From Sedimentibacter sp. MB35-C1 (GTDB lineage Bacteria; Bacillota; Clostridia; Tissierellales; Sedimentibacteraceae), in assembly GCF_030913635.1 (NCBI RefSeq), contig NZ_CP133188.1:3162001-3226000 (forward strand): 64,000 nt of DNA, given 5' to 3'. The stretch's first letter is position 1, and the number at the start of each line of letters is the position of its first letter. The notes below the pieces were generated by a model. That model was given only the letters and a program-made list of their open reading frames with translations, ran no database searches and was not told the origin of the DNA. This document shows, piece after piece, positions 17,027-26,214 of the stretch. The position numbers and the translations under genes were made by a program.

Positions 17027-20000
17027 TTAACTTTCAGCCTGATCATCAGCCAATTCATAAATAGCCTCACGCAAACCGTTGCGGTACTTGATTCTAGATA
17101 AAGCCTGTATATCTTCGTCATGTGCTAATGTCTTGTAATCCAAGCTTGCTTTTGCAATTATATCTCGAATTTGGCCAGTATCATCTAAATCTTGCATACC
17201 ATAACGATGACAACTAAATAATTCGCGCATCTGAGCACTTGTGATAATATCTGTGATTCCCCACTTTACTCTAAAATCTAAGAATAGTCTATCAAGACTT
17301 ACATTGTTAGCCGCTTGAATAATTTCTTCACTATCGTTAAGATTTACTGGATATTTAAGATTAGTACCCTCCGGCGGATAATACCCTTTGATAATAGCCA
17401 TTGCTGCATTCATAATTTTCATAGCATAATTTCTATCTTCTAAACCATTGGCAAATTGATCAATTTTTTCTTTTGTAGTTTGTGCTTCTTGGTTCTTACC
17501 CTCATGTACTTGATTTAATAATTGTTCTACCAATTCAGTTAAATAATCATAATCTATTTTCACATCCTTAACATGAGTCATTTTTAACTCAATTTGATAA
17601 AAAGGAATTTTCTTTTCTTTTGATATATGTTGTTTAAGCTCATTGGTTAAAACTGTAGTAAGCATAGTTTCCTCTTCACTTGTCATGCCTAATTTTTCAA
17701 CTAACTCATCAGGATTTTCGTAATCAAAGCCTACTGCATTTCCATTAACTTCTTCAGGTGCATATTGTTTTAATTTAGCCACACCAACATTATAATCACG
17801 CAATAAATCAAGCATATGTTCTTTTTGCTTCTCAGAAGGTGGTAACTGTTGAAATTTATTAGTTAAACTGTCTAATTTCTTAACAACATCTTTAACTTCA
17901 TTAAATACCTCTTCAAAAGGTTTAGCAATAATTCCATCCTCTTGGTTAGATTTACGCTTCTCATCTTCTGATAAAATTGCAGAAGCTTTATTAGCATAAA
18001 TTGCAAGAGCTTGATTCATCAACTTCTCATTTTGAGCAGGCCAACGATAGTTTACAATACGCCCCCAAGGTTTTTCTTGCATATCAGCAATACGATTTGT
18101 TCTTGAATAAGCTTGAATAAGTCCAGCTCCTTTAAGTGTTCTATCAACATAAAGGGTATTAAGTTCTGGTGCATCAAATCCAGTCAAAAGTTGATCTACC
18201 ACAATCACAATATCTAGAAAGTTTTTATCTGTAGCTGTTTTATTCAGACGACTAGTAACATCTTGTGTATATCCTGCTACATCATCCATACCAAAGCTTG
18301 TACTAAACTCTTTGTTATAGGCTTTAATGGCATCATGTAAATTTTGATTAGTGGCAAGCATGCTATCATTATTGGATGAATTTTGGCTAAATGTAACTGC
18401 TACTTTTAATGTTCGTCCACCGTTTTTCCTATTTTCAGCATTTACTCGTTGAAATTCATTAAAATACATCATTGCCATTGGAGTACTAGCTTTCCCACCA
18501 CCAACATGAGTGGTAAAAAGTGCATTATATTTTCCTTCGTTTGAACGATTTCGCCAATTCTTGAAAATATCTTTAACTACTAACTTGATGTGTTCCGAAT
18601 TTTCATCATAAAAACTTGGTTCAACCGCATCATCCATATCCTCTTGACTTAGATTATTAATCTTCTCTTGAATTTGTTTTTCTGTCCACTTTGGATAGCG
18701 TTCTTTATAAAAACTTGGTAGATATTTTAATTTCATTTGTTTTTCATCAATCGTTGTTTCAAAATCTACTTTAAATCCCAAAACATTTCTATCTGCTATT
18801 GCTTCACGAATGGTATAGGCGTGTAACAATGGCCCAAAAATATCTTCAGTGCGTAAGCCATTAGTAGTTTCATCAAACATTGGTGTTCCCGTATAGCCAA
18901 CCCAAGCAGACTTCTTGAAAGCTTTTTGTATTTTTTCAAAACTTTCACCACCAGTTGAACGATGTGCCTCATCCACTATAAATACAATATTTTTATCAGG
19001 TGATTTAAAAGATTTACGTTTTACTAAAGTATCAAGCTTTTGAACAGAAGTAACAACAATATTATTATCTTTGCTCTTTAATTTACGACTTAAATCATTA
19101 GTATTATATGTATTCTGAACACTACCTATCATATCTTCATTAGCATCTGGATCATAGGCCCTATAATTTTCATTTGTTTGTTTTGTTAAAGCAATTCTAT
19201 CTACTAAGAATACAACTTTATCAACTTTTGGCATACGACTTGCAAGCCAAGCTGTTTTAAAACTAGTGATTGTCTTACCTGAACCAGTAGTATGCCAGAT
19301 ATACCCTACTTTATTTATACTAAGCTCAAAATCAACTCGTTTTAAATTTTCAATTACATTCTGGGTAGCATATACTTGATATGGACGCATTACCTTTAGC
19401 ATTTGTTTGTTTTTTGTACCATCCAAAATCATATAATTAGTAGCCATTTGATGTGCCATTGGAATACTTAACATTGAATCAGCAAACTCTTTCCAATTAC
19501 GTACAATCGTATTATCACTTTTACGTTGCCAGTTAAAAGCAAAGTCCTTATTAAACTTATCTGATGTGGTATTAGCCATATATTTAACGTTATTTGGTGT
19601 AATTGCCACCAATATTTGTAGAGTAGAAAAAATATCTCGATATTGATTTTCTTTGGAATATTGATGCATTTGATTTAGTGCTTCATTGACATCATGTGTA
19701 TCACGTTTTTCTTCAATTTGTATTATAGGTAGACCATTGATAAGAAGTGTCGTATCAAAACGACGATTTTGTTTTCCAGTGATAACTGCAGGACGTTCAA
19801 TCTGATTAACTACTTGATACACTGTATCTCCAGCACCAATTTGTTTTTGATCAAAAACTGTTAAGAACACGTGACGACCATCATCTAAATCAATTTCGAT
19901 TTGCGATACACCATTAAGTCCATATAAAAATTGTCCAGCTTCATATGGTGTTTGAATATTGGATATAATTTTTTTGACTTGATTAAATTCTACAGTACTT

Positions 20001-20236
20001 AAAGGATGATCAAGTGTATTTTGATTGTGCCTCTCAAGAATCTCTTTAAAGTTATCCCAAAGCTTTTCTGTAGTTTTAATTTTTGGTTCATACTTCCACA
20101 GTTTTGTTTTTATACAGTAATCAGCAGGTTTTTCTCCAACAATAAAATCGCTGATTCCTTCTAAGTGTTCAGGTTTAGTTATTGTTCCACTTGTAATATA
20201 CTGTATTAACTCAGTTTCAAATTTCTCTTCATTCAT
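17027..20236 (-). CDS. hsdR: Type I restriction endonuclease subunit HsdR
   Basis: 1069 residues. The N-terminal nuclease has FDTTLLINGLPIIQIEEKR, with the D...E-x-K motif near residues 161-177. The translocase motor follows with Walker A HTTGSGKT (about 315-322), the DEAH box VDEAHRS, motif III GYTGTP, and motif VI-like AYSRTNR. A C-terminal helical domain contacts HsdM. It translocates DNA and cuts when motors collide at distant sites. ATG 20236 overlaps the half-S stop (ATGA), with GGAGG about nine bases upstream. No frameshift was seen. Confidence 0.97.
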   Translation of the reverse strand: MNEEKFETELIQYITSGTITKPEHLEGISDFIVGEKPADYCIKTKLWKYEPKIKTTEKLWDNFKEILERHNQNTLDHPLSTVEFNQVKKIISNIQTPYEAGQFLYGLNGVSQIEIDLDDGRHVFLTVFDQKQIGAGDTVYQVVNQIERPAVITGKQNRRFDTTLLINGLPIIQIEEKRDTHDVNEALNQMHQYSKENQYRDIFSTLQILVAITPNNVKYMANTTSDKFNKDFAFNWQRKSDNTIVRNWKEFADSMLSIPMAHQMATNYMILDGTKNKQMLKVMRPYQVYATQNVIENLKRVDFELSINKVGYIWHTTGSGKTITSFKTAWLASRMPKVDKVVFLVDRIALTKQTNENYRAYDPDANEDMIGSVQNTYNTNDLSRKLKSKDNNIVVTSVQKLDTLVKRKSFKSPDKNIVFIVDEAHRSTGGESFEKIQKAFKKSAWVGYTGTPMFDETTNGLRTEDIFGPLLHAYTIREAIADRNVLGFKVDFETTIDEKQMKLKYLPSFYKERYPKWTEKQIQEKINNLSQEDMDDAVEPSFYDENSEHIKLVVKDIFKNWRNRSNEGKYNALFTTHVGGGKASTPMAMMYFNEFQRVNAENRKNGGRTLKVAVTFSQNSSNNDSMLATNQNLHDAIKAYNKEFSTSFGMDDVAGYTQDVTSRLNKTATDKNFLDIVIVVDQLLTGFDAPELNTLYVDRTLKGAGLIQAYSRTNRIADMQEKPWGRIVNYRWPAQNEKLMNQALAIYANKASAILSEDEKRKSNQEDGIIAKPFEEVFNEVKDVVKKLDSLTNKFQQLPPSEKQKEHMLDLLRDYNVGVAKLKQYAPEEVNGNAVGFDYENPDELVEKLGMTSEEETMLTTVLTNELKQHISKEKKIPFYQIELKMTHVKDVKIDYDYLTELVEQLLNQVHEGKNQEAQTTKEKIDQFANGLEDRNYAMKIMNAAMAIIKGYYPPEGTNLKYPVNLNDSEEIIQAANNVSLDRLFLDFRVKWGITDIITSAQMRELFSCHRYGMQDLDDTGQIRDIIAKASLDYKTLAHDEDIQALSRIKYRNGLREAIYELADDQAES

Positions 20237-20808
20237 CTTTCGCATACCTCCTCTAACTTGGATAATCTGATTTTTGTTTCAAGTTCTGCTGCTCTATTTC
20301 TAAGGGATTGTAGCTTTAACTGATTAAAATAAACTTGTCCTATAATTATTTGCTTATCTATGCAAGGTATTTTGGGTATTTCAAGCTCTTTAAGTTGCTT
20401 TAGAGTATATTTTAAAACTTGAGAGCCTTGCAGTCCCAGCATAAACTGTTTCTTGATTGTTTTATTTTCATTAATAAGATAAACCAAAAACTTTGAATCA
20501 ATTTTATTGTTAGGTAATAACTTAACGTAGTTTTGCGTATAAATATATCCCTCATGCTCTTTTCTTACTATTGTTGAAACTCCCGTGATTAAACTAAATA
20601 CTACATCACCATCGCACAAGGTATTTAATTTATCATTGGTCCTGACTTGTTTGTTGTCCACAGTTTTTGAAATAATTCCTACCAAATCATCTGTTAAATC
20701 TGTCTGACTATAATAAGTAAAAAGCGGTGTTTTTTCATCAAACACTTCAGTAATTCTAAACTGAGGCGATCCACTTACTAACTCAACTAATTCACTTAAC
20801 TTTTTCAT
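20233..20808 (-). CDS. Half-length HsdS-like specificity protein (single TRD)
   Basis: 191 residues: one target-recognition domain starting MKKLSELVELVSGSPQFR, with LGLQGSQVLKYTLKQLKELE and IPCIDKQIIIGQVYFNQLKL, typical of the TRD-to-helix transition in S subunits. Only one TRD and one conserved helix are present, against two in the HsdS at 15814. It is the first gene of the operon and overlaps hsdR by 4 bp. Half-S proteins can dimerise to recognise a palindromic bipartite site, so it may provide a second specificity, or it may be inactive. TRD type differs from the full HsdS. Confidence 0.85.
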   Translation of the reverse strand: MKKLSELVELVSGSPQFRITEVFDEKTPLFTYYSQTDLTDDLVGIISKTVDNKQVRTNDKLNTLCDGDVVFSLITGVSTIVRKEHEGYIYTQNYVKLLPNNKIDSKFLVYLINENKTIKKQFMLGLQGSQVLKYTLKQLKELEIPKIPCIDKQIIIGQVYFNQLKLQSLRNRAAELETKIRLSKLEEVCER

Positions 20809-20851
20809 AAAATATCGTGCCTTTCTAAAATTACTTTATTTACCATAATGT

Positions 20852-20880
20852 AATCATATCACAAAAGGAATTTTATTGCA
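20852..20880 (-). promoter_or_regulatory. Promoter of the hsd operon
   Basis: On the minus strand TTGCAA (20875-20880), a 17-bp spacer, then TATGAT (20852-20857). Expected start near 20845, giving a leader of about 37 nt. Confidence 0.6.
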
Positions 20881-20884
20881 ACTG

Positions 20885-20918
20885 TTAAAAATGTAATTTT
20901 TTAAAATTACATTTTTAA
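20885..20918. repeat. Long AT-rich palindrome just upstream of the hsd promoter
   Basis: 16-bp perfect arms, TTAAAAATGTAATTTT and its complement, with a 2-bp centre. It sits 4 bp upstream of the -35. It may be an operator for a dimeric regulator, or a terminator that insulates the operon. Confidence 0.7.
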
Positions 20919-20971
20919 ACTTTATACTCAGTCCTTGCTTTTTAAACACTCATTCTCCCCAAAAATCACGA

Positions 20972-20994
20972 AAAGCCCCTGAAATCAGGGCTTT
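20972..20994 (-). terminator. Terminator downstream of the truncated DUF218 gene
   Basis: AAAGCCC pairs with GGGCTTT around a 9-nt loop, with A and T ends on both sides. Confidence 0.6.
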
Positions 20995-21097
20995 CTATTG
21001 TATCAATATTTGACTTCCTATATGGTGGAGTACAGGTGTTTTATATACTAGTCCGTTCCACTTTGCTCCATATGTTTTACTGCCTTGGCTCCAAGTT

Positions 21098-21176
21098 TCT
21101 TACCAATTTTCCATCATTTTTTCCATGCTCATTTCTTCAAAATTCACATCACTTGGCGGTACAAAAAAAGACTCAT
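21098..21176. repeat. Direct repeat of about 80 bp, right copy
   Basis: A copy of the 3' end of the lipoprotein gene at 7309, same orientation, with no gene body attached. It abuts the truncated DUF218 gene at 21178 exactly. Weaker similarity to the left copy continues to about 21070. Confidence 0.85.
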
Positions 21177-21177
21177 A

Positions 21178-21732
21178 TTAGAAACATATAGTTATAATCC
21201 ATTGCAAATCTTTTTCTGATATGTCTATCATTCTAAAAGAATATTTGAGATTTTCTACAGTGTCTCTTGATTGATTTTCTAACATAAGCCGGTCAACCGA
21301 GATGCCTTTTTTAACAAGGTAGCGCTTCATTGCCTCGGCTTCTGAGATATTTTCACCTTCTCCTTGTCCTCCTGATAAAATAGCTTGAGTATCTGGATTT
21401 TTAGATAAATAATCATAAGCTACATCTAAACAATATTTAAGTGTTAATGAAGGTGTTTCTCCCCGTACTCTTGCGCCAAAAACAATAAGGTAATCGCAGT
21501 TATTAACTGTATTAAATCCTATACCTTGAAACACAATAACACCCTCAATGATTACAAATATTAAGCATACCCCCAAAAATAATAGCTTAAAATATTTATT
21601 GGAAAACAAAAAATGAAATGGCTTTTTAAAGGATAATACAAGACTTCCAATAATGATAGCAACCCACACTATCCCCATGTCAGCGCCTCCATTTAATGTT
21701 ATTATGCTGATGAGATCTTTTAAGGCCTCCAT
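21178..21732 (-). pseudogene. Truncated DUF218 (YdcF/SanA/ElyC-type) membrane protein gene
   Basis: Two hydrophobic helices (residues about 20-35 and 48-70) precede a DUF218 domain: DYLIVFGARVRGETPSLTLK, AILSGGQGEGENISEAEAMK and LMLENQSRDTVENLKYS. The family is involved in envelope maintenance. Intact members continue with a conserved T-x-x-(F/Y)-H-(L/M)-x-R segment of 40 or more residues. Here the frame ends WIITICF where the 80-bp lipoprotein repeat begins, so the C-terminus was replaced at a recombination junction. It may be non-functional. Confidence 0.75.
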
Positions 21733-21980
21733 TATATTTTCTGCTGTTGGTCTCTTTGATATTTTGTAGCTTATTATCTCTCGTCTTGATAGCTGCTTAA
21801 ACTCTTTTTTTAATTGTCCTTGACATAGGGTCCATTTTAAAACATTATTTGTACTTGTTCTCTTTTCTTTTCTTTATCTTTACTCATCATGGTAAGCACC
21901 GCCCGAATTTTTATGATTTTATTATATATAAACTTCTCAAAAAGTCCATAATTTCAACGTTTTTATTATTTTATATACAA

Positions 21981-22016
21981 AAAGTCGTAAGATTTAGCAA
22001 AAAATTTTACGACTTT
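21981..22016 (-). terminator. Terminator of the catabolic operon
   Basis: AAAGTCGTAA pairs with TTACGACTTT, followed on the minus strand by TTTTTGTATAT. It lies about 210 bp after the aldolase stop. Confidence 0.6.
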
Positions 22017-22031
22017 GTCTACATTCTGATG

Positions 22032-22051
22032 GTACCAAGAATTCTTGGTAC
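22032..22051. repeat. 20-bp perfect palindrome
   Basis: GTACCAAGAATTCTTGGTAC, with no loop, in the 490-bp stretch between the truncated DUF218 gene and the aldolase gene. Such a loopless palindrome fits a protein-binding site better than an RNA hairpin. No gene was recognised in 21733-22224. Confidence 0.7.
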
Positions 22052-22224
22052 TATATTTATTTTCTGTTTCAATACTTTTTTTTCTGTTTCAGCTAAAATA
22101 TCTAAATATTTAAATTGATTGCATGATGCTATAAATAGTTTTGGAGTTTTCCTTTATCATTAGATTTTAGAATTATCCTTCAATTGGCTTAGAAGAAGCC
22201 GAGCAGAATCAATTACTCTACCCG

Positions 22225-23025
22225 CTATTTTCGAAGTCTTAACAGGGGTAACCCAAGCCCATCAGCTAATTCTTTTAATTTCTTAAATGCATTTGCAACA
22301 ACAGCTGTATCAGATCCATAAGCTATATATGTAGCTCCAAGGCTAACATATTTCTTTAATTCTATTGGAGATGTACAATTAATACCAACAGCTTTTCCCT
22401 TTGACAGAGTTTTTTTGAAAACATCTTCTATAACTGACAGCACCTCAGGATCATTTGCTTTACCTGGTTTACCCATAGATTGACTTAGATCAGCCGGACC
22501 TACAAAAATTACATCTAATTGTGGAATTTCCAATAAGTCATCTATTTTATCAGCCATTTCTTTATTTTCAACATGTACTACAACTAATGAATTTTTATTT
22601 GCATATTCAATATAAGGTTCATCCTTATTCCATGAACTGTACATTGCTGATCTTTGAGTAGTTGTAAATCCTCTGTTCCCTTCAGGATAATATTTTGACG
22701 ATTTACATACCACTTTTGCTGTTTCTATTGAAGTTATACTTGGAATCTGAATACCATCAGCACCTGAATCAAGTGCATGTAGAACATCTTCAGGTATAGC
22801 TTCTCTAACTCTAACCACAGTACTCATTCCTGCACATTCACTAGCTCTGATAATACCCTCAACATCATAGCTAGAATAATTTGAATGTTCAGCATCTATT
22901 ATAATAAAATCAAATCCTGAATTTCCTATCATTTCAGCAATAGCTTGACTATTAAACTTAACAAACATCCCAACTACTACTTCTTTATTGAATATCCTTT
23001 GTCTTAATGAATATTGCTTATTCAT
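22225..23025 (-). CDS. HpcH/HpaI-type aldolase
   Basis: 266 residues. This class II aldolase family cleaves 4-hydroxy-2-oxo acids to pyruvate and an aldehyde using a divalent metal. Visible signatures: GMFVKFNSQAIAEM, FDFIIIDAEHSNYS (catalytic histidine region), VVRVREAIPEDVLHALDSGA (with the conserved arginine), and IFVGPADLSQSMG with the metal-site aspartate. It is the last gene of the operon, after a tautomerase, a pairing usual in meta-cleavage and homoprotocatechuate-type pathways, where the tautomerase and aldolase make the final steps. The substrate is not defined by sequence. Confidence 0.9.
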   Translation of the reverse strand: MNKQYSLRQRIFNKEVVVGMFVKFNSQAIAEMIGNSGFDFIIIDAEHSNYSSYDVEGIIRASECAGMSTVVRVREAIPEDVLHALDSGADGIQIPSITSIETAKVVCKSSKYYPEGNRGFTTTQRSAMYSSWNKDEPYIEYANKNSLVVVHVENKEMADKIDDLLEIPQLDVIFVGPADLSQSMGKPGKANDPEVLSVIEDVFKKTLSKGKAVGINCTSPIELKKYVSLGATYIAYGSDTAVVANAFKKLKELADGLGLPLLRLRK

Positions 23026-23066
23026 ACTTTCACCACCTATTAAAAATACCGGAATAAAATATTATG

Positions 23067-23270
23067 TCACGAATTATTTTTTAACCTTCTTATACGCATT
23101 GATTCACCATCAATACCTAAATGTTCCGATTTCATTTCGTTTATCATAATTCTTATAGTTGATGTGGGACAACTTAACACTTCGGAAACAACATCTGTCA
23201 TTTTTCTAATTAATTTCTCTTTCTGTTCTAAAATTCTACCTTCAACCAAATTAACTTGAATTATCGGCAT
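23067..23270 (-). CDS. 4-oxalocrotonate tautomerase family protein
   Basis: 67 residues, the usual length of a 4-OT monomer. After Met removal the N-terminal proline (MPIIQVNLVEGR) is the catalytic base, and the arginine of EGR and the later TIRIMINEM strand match the family. It would interconvert enol and keto forms of a 2-oxo acid intermediate. Placed between the TRAP permease and the aldolase, with ribosome site GGGGTG. Confidence 0.9.
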   Translation of the reverse strand: MPIIQVNLVEGRILEQKEKLIRKMTDVVSEVLSCPTSTIRIMINEMKSEHLGIDGESMRIRRLKNNS

Positions 23271-23292
23271 ATATTCACCCCATTATTATTTT

Positions 23293-25182
23293 TTAATTTT
23301 CTGTAACGCTTAATTTTAAATTTTCTTTATACACTTTATATTTACATGAATAAATAATCCATATAAATAACAGCAAACCAATTATATCGGTATTTCCCTC
23401 TGGATATAATAATAAGAAAGCTGCTATAAAATTAATAATTCTATTTACAACACTTATTGGTTTTGATACAACACCTTCAATTCCCCACGTTAAAGCCATA
23501 CAGCCCAAAAGTGCAGTGGAAAAAGTCCATAATACAGCTATAAGATTCCCCTGCGACAATAGTATCGGATTTAAGACAAACAAAAATGGCACTATATAAG
23601 CAACAATACCTAATTTAACAGATTGAACACCAACCTTCATTGGATCTGCATCAGATATGGCAGCAGCCGCATATGATGCTATGGCAACTGGCGGGGTAAT
23701 ACAAGATATAACTGAAAAATACAAAACAAACATATGTGCCGCTATTGGAATCGCCCCCATCTGAATTAAAGCAGGAGCTACTAATGAAGACATTACAATA
23801 TATGCAGGAACAGTTGGCAGACCCATACCCAATATTATGGCAACAATCGCTGAGAAAAACATAGCTAATACTAAATTGCCATTAGAATATACAACTATCA
23901 GAGAAGTAAACTTTAATCCCAAACCTGTTAACATTATAACTCCAACTATAATACCAGCACAGGCACTTGTTACTGAAACACTTAATATGCTTTTAGCGCC
24001 ACCTTCTAAACCCAGCAACATCTTTTGCAACGTTAAAATTTTTCTGTTTTTTACTAAAAAAACTGCTATTAAAGTAACCAAGGCGTAAAAACCTGCTATC
24101 ATAGGAGTATATTTTGCCATCATTAAACCAACCAAAACTACAAAAGGAATTAACATATACCAACCATTAGATAAAACATCCTTGGTATTTGGCAAAGACT
24201 CCTTAGAAAGACCTTTAATATTCAACTTAACAGCTCTTGCATCAACCATAAAAAATAAGCAAAAATAATACAACAGTGCCGGTATCAATGCAGCTTTAAC
24301 TATAGCCATATAAGATACCCCTAAATAATCTGCCATTATAAAAGCTACAGCCGCCATAATCGGTGGCATTATTTGTCCCCCTGAAGAAGCAACTGCCTCA
24401 ACAGCACCTGCAAATACAGGTGAATAACCCACGCTTTTTATTAATGGTATTGTAAATGTTCCAGTACTTACAACATTTGCTACAGAACTACCGGATATAC
24501 TTCCAAAAAGTGCACTTGCTACTACTGCAACTTTTGCAGGTCCTCCTCTCTTAGAACCAGTTACTCCTGTTGAAAGGTCGATGAAAAATTGTCCCGCACC
24601 TGTTACTTCCAAAAATGATGCGAATATAATGAACATAATTACATATGTTGCGGTAATGCCTAATGCACTTCCAAAAATCCCTTCTGAAGTAAGTGCTAAT
24701 TGTTCTAATATCTTAGTAAACGAAAATCCGGTATGGGACAGCATACCTGGTAATCTGTCTCCAAATAAAGCATATAATAAAAATACTATACATACAATCG
24801 GTAAAGTCCAACCGGTTAATCTTCTAGTTGCTTCCAAAACAAGAACTAGTATTAATACAAAAGTAACCTTTTGAATAATTGTTAATGGTGTTACAAATAA
24901 AATTCTATTTTGCAGCACTTTGTATGTTACTATTAAATAACCTAAAGTAACTACTGACAATACAATCAAAACTATATCAAATATTTTGACTTTGCTGACT
25001 TTATCTCTTTTTATTGAAAATGATCCATAACTCAATATTAAAGCAAAAAGCAAGTGTATATATCTATGTACCTGGGATTCGGGAATCCCGAATGCCCCGG
25101 TATATAGATGATAGCAACTCATAACTATAGCTACGCTTTTAATTATAGACTTAAAATTCAAACTTTGTTTTTCAATTTTCAT
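23293..25182 (-). CDS. TRAP transporter fused permease (4TM/12TM, TAXI type)
   Basis: 629 residues, strongly hydrophobic, with the small (DctQ-like) and large (DctM-like) membrane subunits fused, as is usual in TAXI-TRAP systems. Signatures include GSISGSSVANVVSTGTFTIP and SSGGQIMPPIMAAVAF, the substrate/Na+ site segments, and MGLPTVPAYIVMSSLVAP in the second repeat. It takes up an organic acid with a Na+ gradient, using the binding protein encoded just upstream (20 bp gap). The substrate is presumably that of the surrounding catabolic operon. Confidence 0.95.
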   Translation of the reverse strand: MKIEKQSLNFKSIIKSVAIVMSCYHLYTGAFGIPESQVHRYIHLLFALILSYGSFSIKRDKVSKVKIFDIVLIVLSVVTLGYLIVTYKVLQNRILFVTPLTIIQKVTFVLILVLVLEATRRLTGWTLPIVCIVFLLYALFGDRLPGMLSHTGFSFTKILEQLALTSEGIFGSALGITATYVIMFIIFASFLEVTGAGQFFIDLSTGVTGSKRGGPAKVAVVASALFGSISGSSVANVVSTGTFTIPLIKSVGYSPVFAGAVEAVASSGGQIMPPIMAAVAFIMADYLGVSYMAIVKAALIPALLYYFCLFFMVDARAVKLNIKGLSKESLPNTKDVLSNGWYMLIPFVVLVGLMMAKYTPMIAGFYALVTLIAVFLVKNRKILTLQKMLLGLEGGAKSILSVSVTSACAGIIVGVIMLTGLGLKFTSLIVVYSNGNLVLAMFFSAIVAIILGMGLPTVPAYIVMSSLVAPALIQMGAIPIAAHMFVLYFSVISCITPPVAIASYAAAAISDADPMKVGVQSVKLGIVAYIVPFLFVLNPILLSQGNLIAVLWTFSTALLGCMALTWGIEGVVSKPISVVNRIINFIAAFLLLYPEGNTDIIGLLLFIWIIYSCKYKVYKENLKLSVTEN

Positions 25183-25201
25183 TGCTATATCCTTTCAAGT
25201 T

Positions 25202-26200
25202 TTACTTAATCACACCTATTTCCTTATAATATCTTTCTGCTCCAGGGTGCAATCCAATTCCTGTGCTACAACCATATTCAGGTTTCATGTGTTCTAAAGA
25301 CTTGTTAACAGTCAATAATTGATCATAATTTTCGTACATTATTTTAGTCATATTATATACAACATCTTCTGATGTTTCAGTATTTGCAAATAATATAGTC
25401 TTGCATCCTATAGCTGATACATTTTCATCTGAACCCTTGTATATACCTCCCGGAATCACTACCTTATCATAAGCTGGACTTATTTCCAATAATTTTTCTA
25501 TGTGTTCATCATCTAAACTTAACAGTTTAACTCCTTTAGATTCAGCTAAGTCCTGCATTGCGGCATATGGGTAAGTGCTCATGTAGGCAATTGCATCCGC
25601 ATGTCCATCCTTAACTAAATCTACTGCATCAGTAAAACCTACAAAGTTAACTTTACCTAAGTCATCGTATGACATATCATAAACTTCTAATACTTTACGA
25701 ATCATTTTTTCAGCAGAATTACCTTTTTGTTGTGTACATAAAACCTTGCCTTTTAAATCTTCTATTGAATTAATATCAGAGCCCTCAGCTGTGGCAATGT
25801 GCAATACTCCAGGATATAATGCAGTAACACCTTTTACATTTGTTAATTTGTTGCCTTCAAAATCCCCTACACCTGCTTCTGCATCCAATACATCATCCGG
25901 GAAACCAAAACCTAATTGAGCTTCATTACTAGAAACACTAAATATGTTTGAAATTCCTCCGCCTGGGCCAACTGAAGTTACAGAGTTAGAAATATTTGTT
26001 TTAAATAATTCAGCAAGCGCACCTCCAATTGAATACCAGGCACCTCCAGAACTTGCTGAAACAATATTAATTTTTATATCTTCTGATGTTGATTGACTTG
26101 ATTGATTATTACCTTCTGTATCAGAAGGTGCAGAACATCCAACTACCGTAAATATTAACATCACTAACAATAAAGCTGATAAAATTCTCTTGATTTTCAT
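25202..26200 (-). CDS. TAXI family TRAP transporter solute-binding lipoprotein
   Basis: 332 residues from ATG 26200 (GAGGT six bases upstream). A signal peptide ends FTVVGC (lipobox). The TAXI signature is seen in INIVSASSGGAWYSIGGALA, near residue 45, and in FGFPDDVLDA and ATAEGSDINSIEDLKGKVLC. It captures the ligand outside the membrane and delivers it to the fused permease next door. TAXI proteins bind dicarboxylates or amino acids such as glutamate; specificity here is unknown. Confidence 0.95.
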   Translation of the reverse strand: MKIKRILSALLLVMLIFTVVGCSAPSDTEGNNQSSQSTSEDIKINIVSASSGGAWYSIGGALAELFKTNISNSVTSVGPGGGISNIFSVSSNEAQLGFGFPDDVLDAEAGVGDFEGNKLTNVKGVTALYPGVLHIATAEGSDINSIEDLKGKVLCTQQKGNSAEKMIRKVLEVYDMSYDDLGKVNFVGFTDAVDLVKDGHADAIAYMSTYPYAAMQDLAESKGVKLLSLDDEHIEKLLEISPAYDKVVIPGGIYKGSDENVSAIGCKTILFANTETSEDVVYNMTKIMYENYDQLLTVNKSLEHMKPEYGCSTGIGLHPGAERYYKEIGVIK

Positions 26201-26214
26201 AAAATTACCTCTCT

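Noticed and set aside
21849-22118. Open frame on the plus strand in the gap upstream of the aldolase terminator
   Set aside because: Low-complexity, Phe/Ile/Lys-rich translation with no ribosome site, overlapping a terminator and a palindrome.
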